Under the pieces are notes generated by a model. It did not search any database and was not told where the DNA came from. It saw only the letters and a list, made by a program, of their open reading frames with translations. Positions 34,880 to 47,227 of a DNA stretch of 64,000 nt are shown here, piece by piece; the stretch's first letter is position 1; every line of letters starts with the position of its first letter. The translations under genes and the position numbers were made by a program. Source of the DNA: Adiantum capillus-veneris (Eukaryota; Streptophyta; Polypodiopsida; Polypodiales; Pteridaceae). The stretch spans positions 137,941,108 to 138,005,107 of the forward strand of contig CM043955.1 in NCBI GenBank assembly GCA_014529385.2, given 5' to 3'.

Positions 34880-35960
34880 TTTAACGCTGTCCTCGCTTAC
34901 TTGTAGCCGCCGTCAGCGAGAGTAAAGTGTCGCAAGCCGGGTCGATTACTTGTGGCAGCCGGTCAACAAGCTGAGCGTCGAGTGCCGGGCCATTTCCTGG
35001 TGGCAGCCGTCCGTCAAGAAAGTGTGTAGGGATGTATAACTGGACTACTGCCGCGATAACGTCTCTTCCACTGCTTCCCACACAAAACCAACAGGCTGCT
35101 GAGCGCCGGGTGGTTTGTGCTGGAGACCTAATGTATTCTGCAAAGTTGTAGCCAATGTAATGCTGTAGAGACGCCGCCGAAAAATTGTTGTGCTGTAGCA
35201 GCTTCTGTATTAGCAACAACTGCGCTGAAGAGTTGTAGCCACCGTAATGTTGCAGAGACTTCGCCGGGAGTTTGTTGCGCTGCAGAGAAGCTTCTGTAAA
35301 GCCGTAGGACTACCCGCAACACCTACGCCAAAGATGCTGCATCGGTTGTTGGAACCCGCGTGCTAGTAAAACCAGTATGACACTTGGTAGCGACGCAGAC
35401 TCAGTCACTCGGTAGCCGCCTGGTGGTCGTTTAGCACAGATACCCGATTTTGCCGCCTGGCTATTGCCTGGAATGACGCTGCTTGACTCTTGGTTGTCTC
35501 CTAGAATGCCACCTGGTTGCCGCCTAGAAAGACACCGCCGTGCCACCGAGACGAGGTTATTGTTGTGCCTGGTTGTTGCCTAGTAAGCCATAGCCCGACC
35601 GCCTGAATGTCTCCTGGTATGACGCACCCATGCAGCCCACGTGGCCACCCGGTTTGCAGCCGTGGGCAGAGCTTGGCCTAGTAGGTGTGCGGGAGGACTT
35701 TGCCCACCAGCGCTATGTACAGTGGTCTGTTGTAGCCGTCGCCTAGCCGTTGGGAGGTTGTATCGAGTATGCTGCAACCGTCGCCTAGCCGTCAGGAGGT
35801 GGTAGTGAGTATGCTGGTGTGCCGGTGATCTGCGGGTAAGTAAGAAGGTGTGGGCCTGTGTGCCGGTGAACCGTGGGCAAGTATGCAATTGTGGGCCCGT
35901 ATGCAAGTGGCACTGAGCTATGCACAGGTCTAGATGACAATAGGAGTGTGTAAAGGATGA
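34880..35960. other. GC-rich segment upstream of the Penelope-like element
   Basis: Visibly richer in G and C than its neighbours, with recurring GCCGCC, CCTGGTTGCCGCCTAG and GTCGCCTAGCCGT words. Minus-strand frames at 35310-35546 and 35580-35967 contain imperfect repeats (TARRRLQHTRYNLPTARRRL; HRHTGPHL). It adjoins the 5' side of the PLE, so it may be its leader. It may also be a separate repeat or a decayed gene. Confidence 0.4.
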
Positions 35961-36628
35961 CCAACACAGTCGACCATGTCTAACAGAGAGATTGAAGTCA
36001 ACTTTGGAAGTTGAACTTGTTAGCTTGTGGAATTCTTTCCTTGAAAGTGAGAGTATGAAGATTCCAAGAGTTGACCATCAACACTTAGTAAGTGATTTAG
36101 TAATCACGATCTGGATCTCACCCCAAAATCGCTCATATAGACTCTCTCAGTGCTATAGACAAAATAGGAGATCTGCTCAAGTTGAAATTGTATTCACAAC
36201 TAGATCTTTTCTAGACCTGAAAGTCCATAATCTTGGGTCTTTGTCAACAGTCGTGTTGTCTGAAATGCTTGCTTCATCTATACACCCTGGTAGAGATAAG
36301 CCTTTATGAGTTTAAGACTTTCAAAAACTCAACTTAATCTTAACACTTAAAGTATGTAGTGCTAAAATAACACCCAACACATCAGTAATGGCAAGACTCT
36401 TGCTTGTCCATTAGAATTGATGGGTACTCAACTGTATAGAATTGGTCAATCTTCAAAGAAATCAGTGACGGATTACAAAAAAATGGCTCTTAGCCATTCC
36501 AAAATAGATGGCTCTTGACCCTTCAAAAACAGATCGATGTTAGCCCTACCTGGTACCATATCGACATAGAAAGATCTTAGTAAAATCATGCCTAATTTCA
36601 CTTTTCCCACAAAGAATTAGAAAGACAG

Positions 36629-36682
<54 letters not shown>

Positions 36683-38379
36683 GGGCTGAGTAAAATCCCT
36701 TCTTCTACTATGTTGTATGCCCCTTGTGTATGCCTATGTGCAGAGAATGGTTGTGTTGTAACTTATCCTATAAGCGTACAACGATGTTCTTGTACAACAC
36801 TCTTGTAGAGAGAGGTATCATAAGTCATATCTTGACCCACCTACATTATATGTGGTCGTGATTGTACCAGCGTGACTTAAGTATGCCACTTTGCCTGTGA
36901 ACAAACATAAATAAAAAATGTTTTAAGACATCAATAGCTTACCTCGTCCTTGATAGAGTAGCTAGTGTTATAGCGAAAGCGTAAACAGTTTTAAGATGGA
37001 ATTATGTCTACCTCACTAGCATGGGGTGCATGCAGAGGTGTAAACCCTTGGCAACAATGACTGCCCCTACAAATTGAGACAATACCAAAATTGACTTGCA
37101 CAAGCAAACATGGATACATCACAATTTTCCATTGTTATACTTAGATTTTGAGCCTATATCCTCACTTTGCCCAATTTCCACAATTGTGTGCCAATATCAC
37201 TGATTTGAAGTCAATGACAGGATCTTGGCATGGGTTAGAAGACTTGCTTCTCATGAATGTTGTTAAAGCACTTTGCTTTGTACAATAGGAAATCCTTGAC
37301 ACCTTAACGCTTAAAATGTAGAAAAACAAGAAAAATTGAAATTGTCGAATTTGGTTGCTCTACTGGCCATTTTTCTTGCATTTCAAAATAAAGACTCGCT
37401 TGATCTTGCTCATAGCCATATCAGTTGCGTGAGAGAGATTTGTTGTATGCACCATATATGCCATCTTGGCGAATAATGAAATAACCTCTAAACACTTGCC
37501 AATTCCCCCCAAGTCTCATAGTATATTCCAAACGTGGAAAGTCTTGTCTTTGCATGATACATCTCAATAGCCCCACTTTGGATGCTACCATTGCTCATAG
37601 CTAAAAAATACTCTCGCCCACCGCAAACAAATTTCATAGCAAAAAGGAAGTCGATCATTTATAAAAAATGATCTTGTCTAATTGTAGATCTTATGGAGAA
37701 GCATAACAATACTTGCAAGTTATGCATCTCGAACCTGCTTGGCTTGATGATTCTTATCCTTGATAATTCACAGACTTCCATGGCATACCATAGCTATCAA
37801 GTACATGCTTAATAAAAAAAATCAATTGTGTACCTCATTAAGTACGCCGATCGAGGAGTCTTGCCATTGTAATAATCAAATGAGTTGCAATCAAGAAGAA
37901 AATCGAGAAATTCTTTGGCAGATATCGTTGCTTGATTCAATAGATGCTCTACTTCCTGCTATCGAGGGCCTTGCCTGAGTCACAACCAAATTGGAAGCTT
38001 GTGAAAACTTCAATGCTCTAGTCGGGCTACACAAACCATGCCCGTAAAAGTGTTTGGATGGTGCCGTGTAGCTCCACTTCCATGATGGGAAAAAGAGCAA
38101 CGTGATGCATATAAAGTTTATTTGAAGCCTATATGATTATCGAGCAGTAATAAGGGCTTGATAACAAGCAGGTTAAATGATAAATTTATGCGAGATGTGG
38201 CTTTAAAGGGCCAAAAGTTGTCTTAATGATGCTAAAAAAGAGTATGGTTTCAGTGATTGTAGATGGGAGTTTATGGATTAGAATTGCAGTGCTTGAACAT
38301 CCCTACATGGCGGTGTTTACGGCTTATCAACAACTGAAGCTATGATGAGGAATCTATGGAAACTTTAATCTGGGATGGT
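35961..38379. other. no recognised gene; GA microsatellite at 36629-36679
   Basis: AT-rich, with a (GA)n tract at about 36629-36679. Open frames are under 110 codons and show no family motif. Confidence 0.5.
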
Positions 38380-39020
38380 TTGCAGATCTGTACCGGATTG
38401 GGCAACTGTTGTGATGAAGGGTCAAAGTTGATATGAATGCATGGGCTTGAAGTGCTCTATTTGTGGAGCAGGTCAATCTTTTCAAATTGGCAATCGGAGT
38501 CTGGTTGTTAAGATATTTCCATTTTAACTTTCATCAAGGGCCAGTTCCGTACCACTGTGGTCACCTCGCCTATTGTTCCATCTGGAGTTTTTGGGCTTCT
38601 ACAAAGGAATTTTGGAAAAGGATGTCACACTTGGTAGTGCTTTAGTTGATTCTATGTTGGATGACTAATGGAGAGATATATGATGTTTTATGCAATGCTT
38701 TGTTTATTATGTGTGCCAAATGTGGTGCCTTACACAAGCACATAAAGTTATTGATGAGCTTTAAGCTAAGAAAGTTGACTCACTTATTGCACGATTTACC
38801 CCACAGAGGCAAGGCAAGAATCTCTTGTGTGTTTTTAGCAGATGCAAAGTCAGGGCCTCTCTCTAGATGCAAGCATGCACCTTGAAGGCATGGGACTTTA
38901 CACAAGATGCTGATATGGGCACAAAAATTCAGAATTATGTTTTCAATCAAGGGCTATTGCAAGTGAATGCCGTGCGAGGTAATGCCTTGGTCAATGTGTA
39001 AGCCAAATGAGGTGTGCATG
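38380..39020 (+). pseudogene. pentatricopeptide-repeat (PPR) gene relic
   Basis: PPR proteins bind organelle RNA through repeats of about 35 residues. Across shifting frames one can read LEKDVTLGSALVDSM (about 38604-38650), DVLCNALFIMCAKCGALHK (about 38680-38735), KVIDEL, SLIARFTPQRQGKNLLCVF, then DADMGTKIQNYVFNQGLLQV and GNALVNV (38910-39000). These match the E.DV.LG.ALVDMYAKCG and ALI..Y...G...EA words of PLS-type PPR proteins. There are many stops and frameshifts. Only about three repeats remain. Confidence 0.7.
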
Positions 39021-39371
39021 GCCACCCAAGGACAATTTAGTGGCTGCCCAAGCTGGGAAGGCTAGCAAAATCAAAGGAGGAGGTTAATGGGCATGAATGG
39101 AGGGCATAGGCAGAGAGAGAAGCACTCTTAGTGGCTAGAGGAGAGCTCAGACAAGCATGGGCAAGAAGAAATAAATCACCATCATTGCAAGATGCCCCTA
39201 TTGGTCGGCCCTACTCGCATGAAATTTGGCGATGATCAAGAACCCGCCAAGCCACATCATTGGCCTCGTTCCCATTCCACATCAACGAGAGAAGCACCAT
39301 TGCTAAAAGGCCTATTTTAAGAGGAGAGAATAGTATAGAAAACGAAGGGTGGAGGCAGAGGAGAGGAAGGA

Positions 39372-39413
<42 letters not shown>

Positions 39414-39687
39414 GAGAAGGCGAGGATCTCGTTCACTCTCTCAACTAAGATGGACTCTCGCTCTCTCTATCTCTTTCACTCAACGTCCTCAAAAAGAGAT
39501 GAGGCTCTTGTCCCCTCTCTCTCAGCAAGCTACCTTGGGACATCAAGGCAAATCTCTTTCTTGACATCAAGACCAAGGGAAGTACCAAGGGAAAATAGGG
39601 CATTCATGAGTGAAAAGAGGGAAGAACGAAGGTGAGAGGCGAAGCTCTCTAAAACTTGCAAGGTATAGAGGAGGGGAGAAGCTTCTT

Positions 39688-39735
<48 letters not shown>

Positions 39736-39804
39736 TTCTCATTTTTCACTTTGCCACCCTTATGCCATGGTGAACCCTCATCGGCTACACCCCCCATAAA
39801 TCTA
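39021..39804. repeat. G homopolymer and CT microsatellite, no gene
   Basis: A run of 39 G at 39374-39412 and a (CT)n tract at about 39687-39730. The open frames of 60-76 codons over these tracts are artefacts of composition. Confidence 0.8.
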
Positions 39805-40860
39805 CAGCTTTAAACAGAAACATGGTGAGTCTGTTAGGGATTGTGCAACTCGAATGAAAAAATGCATTGCCAGATGCCGAGGGCTAGAGATACCTGTAGA
39901 AGAACGACTCATATCTTTGTTTCTAGAGGGACTGCTAAACAAAGAGCTTAATGCTATACTCTATAGCACGAAGCATACAACCCTAGAAGAGTGTGTGTCA
40001 GATGCTATTGACTTAGGAGACAATTGTGATATTTTCAACGAAGAAGATGTCCCTAGGGATAACCAAAGTGAGAAAACAACATCCACTAAGGGAGCACAAG
40101 TGGGAGCAGCTACTACAACACAACTTTCAGCCATAGAAGACATGCTCAAAAGGATGAATGACATGATGAACAACATGCAAAAAGCACCTATGAGGAGACC
40201 ATGACCAGGGATACCTCAAAAGGGACAACCAATTAGGCCACAAAAATGGTGTGCAATCGAGGGTAAATGGACCAACCATGAGACAAATGAGTGCTACTTC
40301 CGACCGAAGTATGATGGGAATGTTCAGTACGTGCCTATGAGGCTGCAAGGACAACCCATGTACAAATACCAGCCTTACATGGCACTAGCTCAAAGACCAC
40401 CGATGGGTATGAAAAGACCTCAACCTGTGTTGGGTCAACAACCTCCGTATACGAGACATAATGCAGTGCGTGTAAAGTACATGCATTCGGAAGGAGTCAT
40501 AGATGAACAAGCACTAGTGCCTGTTACAGCCTATGCTAGACCTAGTCCATCTACAATAATGGTAGAAGGAGATTGGTATAATTCACATCCACCACCAATG
40601 GAATAACATGTGACTTATGCTTCACTAGAGCCTGCATCAATGTATTATGTAGCTAATCAAGGTGTTATACCTCCTATGGTAAGACCCTTGATTAAGCCAA
40701 GAACAAGAAATTGTCACAATTGTGCTACATATGATCATTGGAAAAATGAATGCCCATAGCCTGACAAGAACCTCAAGCCAATTGAAGATTATTGCATACA
40801 ATGCCGCAAAAAGGGAGTACACTTTCCAAAAGATTGTCCTAAATATCCTTTAAACAAGGG
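39805..40860 (+). pseudogene. Ty3 gag (C-terminal part) with zinc knuckles
   Basis: 39854-40204 is the end of the capsid domain (ISLFLEGLLNKELNAILY), then an asparagine- and methionine-rich coiled part. The 40331-40606 frame is Pro/Gln/Tyr-rich. About 40707-40760 gives CHNCATYDHWKNECP, and about 40790-40850 gives CIQCRKKGVHFPKDCP, two knuckle-like Cys/His motifs. Stops separate the pieces. Confidence 0.75.
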
Positions 40861-40983
40861 TAAAAGAATAGTAAATGTAGTCCAAGTGATACCTAGTAGC
40901 TCATCTAAGAGTGAACCGATTGTTCCACTCATAGTAATCATTAGAGCTCAGGCTAAGAAAAAGAAACATAACTCCTCTCATGA

Positions 40984-41640
40984 TTGAGAGGATACAAAAT
41001 TACCTCTCAAAAGACCAAAAGAAGTAGAAGCAAAAGATATGAGATGAGAAGGCAAAAACAAAAGGCTGAAATCGAGGAGAAAGCAAAAACGTTATTCAAG
41101 GAAAAGGTGAAAGAAACTGGAAGCGAAATCAAAGAGACAACCGTGAAATCTGGAGGATCAATTTTGGTTGATAAAATTTTTGAGCCTATTAATGCAGCTT
41201 TGGAAGCCTACCAAGCAGGACTGAAAGCAGGCCAAAACATGGAAAACAAATGGAAAAACTATCCTTCTCCAGACATGGAAGCAGCTAAGATTGAAGCTTA
41301 TCAAAAGTTGGTAAGAATCACACAAGAGATGTTGGAAATACAAAAACCCAAGCTTGAAAATATCACAAAACCTGAGGAGCTTGTGGTGAGAGAAACGAAA
41401 GAAAAATCCAAAGCGGTGGTAGAGCCCCACCTTGAAGCAAAAGAACCAGAACTTGTGGTGACGGACATCAAAGATGCCTTAAAAAAAATTCCATTCGTAG
41501 AGGAAGACTGGCCAGGACACTTATGGGAAAACGTTCGAGAGATCAATGATGGGAGCCTAACTCTAAAGTCAGCTCCTATAGAGGAAGTTTGGTTGGACAA
41601 CCTACCTCCTGATACGGACATGGATGTACAATCCTTGTGA
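40984..41640 (+). CDS. lysine/glutamate-rich frame between gag and protease
   Basis: A 218-codon open frame, strongly charged and helical (KRYEMRRQKQKAEIEEKAKT, EAYQKLVRITQEMLEIQK), ending acidic (NLPPDTDMDVQSL). No known domain. It lies between the zinc knuckles and the protease, as a spacer region does in some plant Ty3 elements. It is one of the longest undisturbed frames of the element. Confidence 0.45.
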   Translation: MRGYKITSQKTKRSRSKRYEMRRQKQKAEIEEKAKTLFKEKVKETGSEIKETTVKSGGSILVDKIFEPINAALEAYQAGLKAGQNMENKWKNYPSPDMEAAKIEAYQKLVRITQEMLEIQKPKLENITKPEELVVRETKEKSKAVVEPHLEAKEPELVVTDIKDALKKIPFVEEDWPGHLWENVREINDGSLTLKSAPIEEVWLDNLPPDTDMDVQSL

Positions 41641-41667
41641 GGGGACTGCGGATCTGAAGCTTCAAGA

Positions 41668-42537
41668 ATGTCAAAACCAATGACCTTGAAAACATTGCCC
41701 TCTTACTTGGGAGATAACGAAGATGAATCCATAGTTTGTAAGACCACTCAAGTAAAAAGAGAGGAACAAACACTAGAAGTAGACAACATTCATTCAATCA
41801 TGTCTACACCCATCCAATGCACTCTTACTTTGGGAGAACTGTTAAAACTCAAACCATATTTATGGAATGATCTATAGAAAACCCTAGATAAAGTGGGGAT
41901 AAGGGGGCTAATCGCAAAAAATTTGGGAAAATTGAAACACAAAATGGACAACAAAGAGATTCGATCTGTTTAAATGAACAAAGTTGGAGAATGCTATGAA
42001 GGGGAAGAAGGAAACACCACCCTTCCAGTGAAATATAAACCATGGAAATACTGGATAGTGGAGCACGAATAGCCATAGCCATGAAAGTAGTTGGGAATCC
42101 TAGGGACAACCAACCACCATTAGACAAACTCAAATGAAATTGCAATTGGCTGACGGACATATTCAAAGACCTTAGGACTGCTAGAAAAGGTGATAGTTAA
42201 CTCCTATGGGATTGAATATCAACGCACTTTTGCCATAGTGGACTCTACGAAGAAACTCAATTACGAAATCATATTGGGAAAACCTTTCATGCGCCAGGTA
42301 CATCTCATCCAAGATTGGGAAAACAACTATCTGTACTTGAAGCAAGTGGGATCTATAACAAGGGTTAATTTAAAAGGTCACACTTATAGAGATGTCTTGA
42401 AAACACCCATACAAAAGTTCAATTCGGTCTCTTTGGTTGAAACTAAGCTTCCTTGTTGGTTAAAAAAAGACACTCCTATTTGGATGTGCGGAGCTTCAAA
42501 AAACGTGAGCTTAAAAAGAGAAGAATGTATCCTATAA
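41668..42537 (+). pseudogene. Ty3 aspartic protease region
   Basis: IQCTLTLGELLKLKP precedes ILDSGARIAIA (about 42046-42080, another frame), the DSGA active site. Later the frame 42190-42537 gives IEYQRTFAIVD and NYEIILGKPFMR, the conserved ILG motif near the protease end. Frameshifts separate the two. Confidence 0.75.
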
Positions 42538-43531
42538 AGGGATTGCACAGACAAAGCCTATGTACCTAAACCCTTTCCAGAGAATCTGTTTGAGCCATTT
42601 GAGTGGACTCAAATTTTAGCAAAAATGGATGTATGTGTGAGTATGTCTATGCCTACTCAATTTTGCAATGAGGATGGCTACAACATAATTCCCATCTGAA
42701 TGATTTCAACCCTTCACATTGAAGACAAAAGTGAGGAACCCAAGGACTTTATGAAAGCTCAGCAAGTCTTTTCAGACCTCTACTACGATGCAACAGATGA
42801 GTCAGATGAACACTCAGCTACCTCAGAAGATTATGGGTCAGAAAAAAACATATGAGAGCTAAGCTACTCTTGAAAGGAGGGGAGGAAAAGTTTTTTGACT
42901 TTCCTAACCAAAAATTGAGAAGACAAAAATGGTATAGAGAAAAAAGAGACACCAGAAATGTGAAAACAAGACCTATGCCATCAGTCTCCACTAGAACACA
43001 ATTCCTGATGCAGATAGATGCACATGATTGTGTCAAGAACAAAATCACTAGCAGATATCTTTCAAATAAAAATCCAAAAGTGTCAAAAACATCAAGAAAT
43101 ACGAGGAAGGATACTCAATCAAAGCCAAGCAAACAAGACAAGGAGCCAACCATGACACCAAGTGAGCGGAAAAAGAAATATTGAGAGTTGAAAAAATCTC
43201 TAAAGGAGATGTATACAACTGAAATGGAAACCACAAAAGAGGATGGTAAGGATGTAATGAGTGTTCCATCCCATTACAAAAGGTATACTCTCTAAGATCA
43301 AAAAATCATTGTCGAACAACCTGTTAGAGAACTACAAAAACAAGGTGAGTCCTACGAAGGGCCTGAGAACACAAAAAAGATAGACTTAGCTGAACCAAGG
43401 AAAGAACCTAGGCCTGCCTACATTGCAAATGACCTAACAGAATATGAAGAAGAGAATACCGAGATATTTTTGCTTGGTCTTACAAGGATCTCAAGGGTGT
43501 TGATCCAAAAATTTGTCAACATACAATACCC

Positions 43532-44340
43532 ATGAGGGATGATGCGAAACCAAGTAGACAAAGGCCATACACATATGATGAAACATTTGCCCCGAAAATC
43601 AAAGAAGAGATTGAGAAACTAAAGGAATCCAAATTCATTTACAAAATTGAACACACAGATTGGGTGTCTCCAATTGTGGTAGTACCCAAGAAGAATGGAA
43701 AATTACGAGTGTGTGTCAACCTCAAAAAAGTGAATGCAGCTCCCATTAGAGACAACTTTCCTCTTCCAACCACTGAGCATGTTTTAGAACGAGTTGCAAA
43801 AAAAGAAGCTTAGAGTTTCTTAGATGGATTTTCCGGATACAATCAACTTTTGGTTGACCCAAAAGATCTGCATAAAACTGCTTTTGCAACGGAATGGGGT
43901 ATTTTTGCCTATCGGGTTATGCCCTTTGGGTTAACTAATGCTCCTGAAACATTTCAAAGATTGACAAGTCATGCTTTTAAAGAGTATCTTAGGAAATTCT
44001 TGGAAGTGTATATGGATGATCTATGTATGCATTCATCAATCCAAGCTGATCATTTTGAACACCTCAAAAAGGTATTCAAAAAATGTAGACTTTATAGGAT
44101 TTGCCTAAATCGTGAAAGTGCACATTCATGGGTAGACAAGGAAAAATTCTTGGACATATAGTGTCTAAAAGTGGCATAGCTATTGATATGGATAAAATGC
44201 ATGCTATTGCTAATTTGACTAGACCAACAATAGTCAAGGGGTTTCAAGCCTTCATGGGGCCTTGTGGATATTACAAACGGTTCATTTACATATACGCTAT
44301 AATTGCGAAACCCATGTATAGCTTGATTACACACTTTGAA
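43532..44340 (+). pseudogene. Ty3 reverse transcriptase
   Basis: KIEHTDWVSPIVVVPKKNGK, RVCVNLKKVNAAPIRDNFPL, then an in-frame TAG at 43811-43813 just before SFLDGFSGYNQ (catalytic Asp), FAYRVMPFGLTNAPETFQR and VYMDDLCMHS (YMDD box). After a frame change, GKILGHIVSKSGIAIDMDK (44128-44343) continues to FQAFMGPCGYYKRFI. Confidence 0.9.
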
Positions 44341-44367
44341 TGAACCGAGACATGTGAAAAATCCTTC

Positions 44368-44868
44368 ATGAATCTTAAACAAGCTCTCACCTCAGCTCCA
44401 ATATCGAAAGCACCAGATTGGAGTAAGATATTCCACATACATGTAGATGCTTCCAATTTTTTCATAGGTTGTATACTAGCTCAGCCAGGAGACGGGAAAT
44501 TTGATTTTCCTATTTCTTATGCTAGCCAACAGTTGAACATGGAAGAGAAGAATTACACTACCACAAAAAGGGAAGGATTAGGAATGATCTATGCCGTTAA
44601 AAAGTATAGACATTACCTATTAGCGAACAAATTTGTGTTCTTTGTGGACCACCAAGATTTGTTGTACTTGGTCAGCAAGCCATGCAGCACAGGAAGAATA
44701 GTGAGATGGTTCATTATTCTTCTGGAATTTGATTTCACTTTGGTTGTAAAAAAGGGTACTACACATCAAAGAGAAGATCATTTGTCAAGGATTATTTCAG
44801 GAGAATTACCTAAAGGGGTGGACAATGATCTACCAGATGACTATTTTTTCTCTGAGACGATACCTTGA
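44368..44868 (+). pseudogene. Ty3 RNase H
   Basis: NLKQALTSAPISKAPDW, FHIHVDASNFFIGCILAQ (first Asp), FPISYASQQLNMEEKNYTTT, KREGLGMIYAVKKYRHYLL (Glu), FFVDHQDLLYLVS (Asp) and a DHLSR tail. The catalytic acidic residues look intact. Confidence 0.9.
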
Positions 44869-45009
44869 TGGTCGGAAAACATGGTGTCATTGATGACAAT
44901 AGCTCAAGTGGATTCACAAATACCACTTCCTATTACAATTGGATCAATCAAGCAATCGGCTATGTAGCAATTACTAGGTGGTAGGCTATACAAAAGAAAT
45001 CAAGATGGA

Positions 45010-46432
45010 ATGTTGCTCTTATGCATTAATCCTGAAGAGAAAAACAAGTACCTAAGTCAAGCACATATTACCATAGTAGGACTTCACTTTGTGGAAGACC
45101 AAACTATGCAAAGGATCTTGAGACTTGGATTATTTTGGCCAACTATGAGGAGTGATGTTAGGTCTTTTGTAAAGGACTATCCTCAATGTCAAAAACAGAC
45201 GTCCATACCTCATGTAACATTGTTCCAAATGTGGCATGCTCCTAAGTGGAGTAACTATCTAGTTACTTACTTATCAAGCCGAACATTTCCTGAGTATATG
45301 AGTAAATGCCGTCAAGAGAAATTGAGCTTATTGGAAATCAATTGTATCGGAGAGGTAAGGATTAACACCTACGTCTTTGTGAAAATGAAGACGAGTATAT
45401 TCCAATTATAAAACAAGCACATGCTGGATTAGCTGGAGGCCACTTTTCTAGTGAGACCACCGCAAGAGCAACCTTAATGGCAGCATATGGTGGCCAACAC
45501 ATTTTGCAGATGCCAAAGAATATGTTCGAAGGTGTGATGCTTGTCAACGAGCAAAAATGCCAACACATGTAGATAGCATGCCCTTAAGACCAATGATGTG
45601 AGCTAGAGATTTTGAAAAATGGTGTATTGACTTTGTTGGGCCAATATAGCCACCTGCTTATAGAACCCAAGCTCAGTATATCATTGTACCTACGGATTAT
45701 TTAACTAAGTGGGCCAAAGCTAAGGCAACTCAAAACAATGATGCCAGAGCCACTGTCGCATTCTTATATGAGTATGTATTCACGAGATATGGACTACCAA
45801 TAGAAATTGTCAGTGATCGGGGAACTCATTTCCTCAATGAGGTAATCGAGTATTTTCTTAATGAGTTTATGCTCATCCATAATAAATCATCTCCCTATCA
45901 CCCAGAAGCAAACGGACAAGCTGAGTATACGAATAATATTCTTATCTCGGTATTGACTAAAGTGGTTATTTCAGGAAGGACGGACTAGGAAATGAATCTC
46001 CATGGTGCTCTATGGGCTTATCAAGTTTCATTCAAAAAAGCTTTGAATGCTACACCCTTTAACCTTGTTTATGGTCTTGATACCATACTGCCAATAGAAT
46101 TTCTATTTCCGACACTAAGGGTAGCAAAGAATCTTGAGTGGACTGGACATGAATTGTCAGAAAGACTAGAAGATTTAGAAAAGTTAGATGAACAAAGGCT
46201 AACTGCCGTAGCTCACATCTATGCACAAAAGCAAAAACAAAAGCAGTTTTTTGATTCCCATCTCATCACAAAAATCTTCAAGAAAGGGGACTTAGTTATA
46301 GTCTATTCCCTTAAGCAACACATTCCCAAGTTTAAGAAAAAGGGAAACGGATCGTTTATCATTGAAGATGTGTCTCCAAGTGGAGCAGTTAAGCTATCCA
46401 CCCTAGATGGTGAACCAATGGCTAATTGCTAA
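45010..46432 (+). pseudogene. Ty3 integrase with what look like two zinc modules
   Basis: First module (45010-45230): AHITIVGLHFVEDQ, FWPTMRSDVRSFVK, YPQCQKQ. About 160 bp later a second module in another frame: KQAHAGLAGGHFSSE, WWPTF, CDACQRAK (about 45405-45560). Then the core: WCIDFVGPI, DYLTKWAKAKAT, YGLPIEIVSDRGTHF, YHPEANGQAEYTN (third catalytic Glu), and 45992-46432 with the C-terminal SH3-like part and GAVKLSTLDGEPMANC. Frame changes and stops are frequent. Confidence 0.85.
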
Positions 46433-46441
46433 TATGCATTT

Positions 46442-47110
46442 GAGAACATGTGTAATGCAAGAAACATCAAGTGTTGGGTTCTCAAGAAGTACCTTTTTGA
46501 CACATTGGTGACACCAGTCCTTCTTTATGGAGTTGAAGTGTGGGATGGGTGCATCTCAAAGTCTACTCGGAAAGAGTTTGAGAATGTCCAAAAGTGTTTT
46601 CTTACAAGCTTTTTCCAAGTTAAGACACAAACACCATATATGCTCCAAATTCTTGAGTAAAAATCTCTTCCAATTGAGGTTATGGGCATGGAAAGGGTTG
46701 AGGAGAACATGATAAAGATGCATCAAAACCTCTCACATTGACTTCCTAAAAGTACATGGTAAGCAAGAAAAAAGTTCAAAAGATGCATAAAAGCAAAACC
46801 TTCAGCACGTGATGGATGCAAGACATAAAGAAGTGGTTTGGGATATGGGATGCATTTAACTTGCTACATGATGCCTCAATCGACTCACAACTGAATGAAG
46901 ATTTTTTACAACGCCAATGTATTACAGCTTGGGAGGAATCCGGTGGGTCATGCTTCATAGGTTACACTTCCATATTGCCCCCAACTACAAAACCATGTTC
47001 TTTGCTGAAAGGGGAAACCGTACTCACACTTACATGCTTGAGCCTATCCCCCTTGTTAGCGATACGCATAGTTGGGATGGTATCTGCCATCTTAGACGCT
47101 AGCACAGTGA
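46442..47110 (+). pseudogene. LINE-type (non-LTR) retroelement 3' fragment
   Basis: LFDTLVTPVLLYGVEVWDG, SKSTRKEFENVQKCFL and KTQTPYMLQILE, then in other frames LPIEVMGMERV, WMQDIKKWFGIWDAFN, QCITAW, and IAPNYKTMFFAERGNRTHTY. TPVLLYG.E.W is the usual word after the RT of LINE elements. Upstream RT and endonuclease are missing. It may also include captured flanking sequence. The chromovirus inserted just downstream. Confidence 0.6.
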
Positions 47111-47222
47111 GAGCTAGACCAACATAATGCCAGCCAAGGATGGAGAAATGACCCGCAAGTGTGTGGAAACAAGCAAGTGGTTGTCAATCACCTACTCGAC
47201 CTTCTAAGACGATCACTACAAA

Positions 47223-47227
47223 GAAAT
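47223..47227. other. target-site duplication GAAAT (left)
   Basis: GAAAT abuts the left LTR and recurs at 54483-54487. Confidence 0.8.

Larger units (their letters stand above)
39805..46440 (+). mobile_element. truncated Ty3/gypsy retrotransposon
   Basis: Plus-strand gag, zinc knuckles, a lysine-rich middle frame, protease, RT, RNase H and integrase in Ty3 order. It starts inside gag (FKQKHGESVRDCATRM) and ends just after the integrase with no LTR on either side. Stops and frame changes occur in every domain. RT and integrase words resemble the Tat/Athila side of plant Ty3 elements; this placement is by impression only. Confidence 0.88.

Noticed and set aside
39349-39813. Overlapping frames of 60-76 codons on both strands
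   Set aside because: Composed of a G homopolymer and a CT microsatellite.
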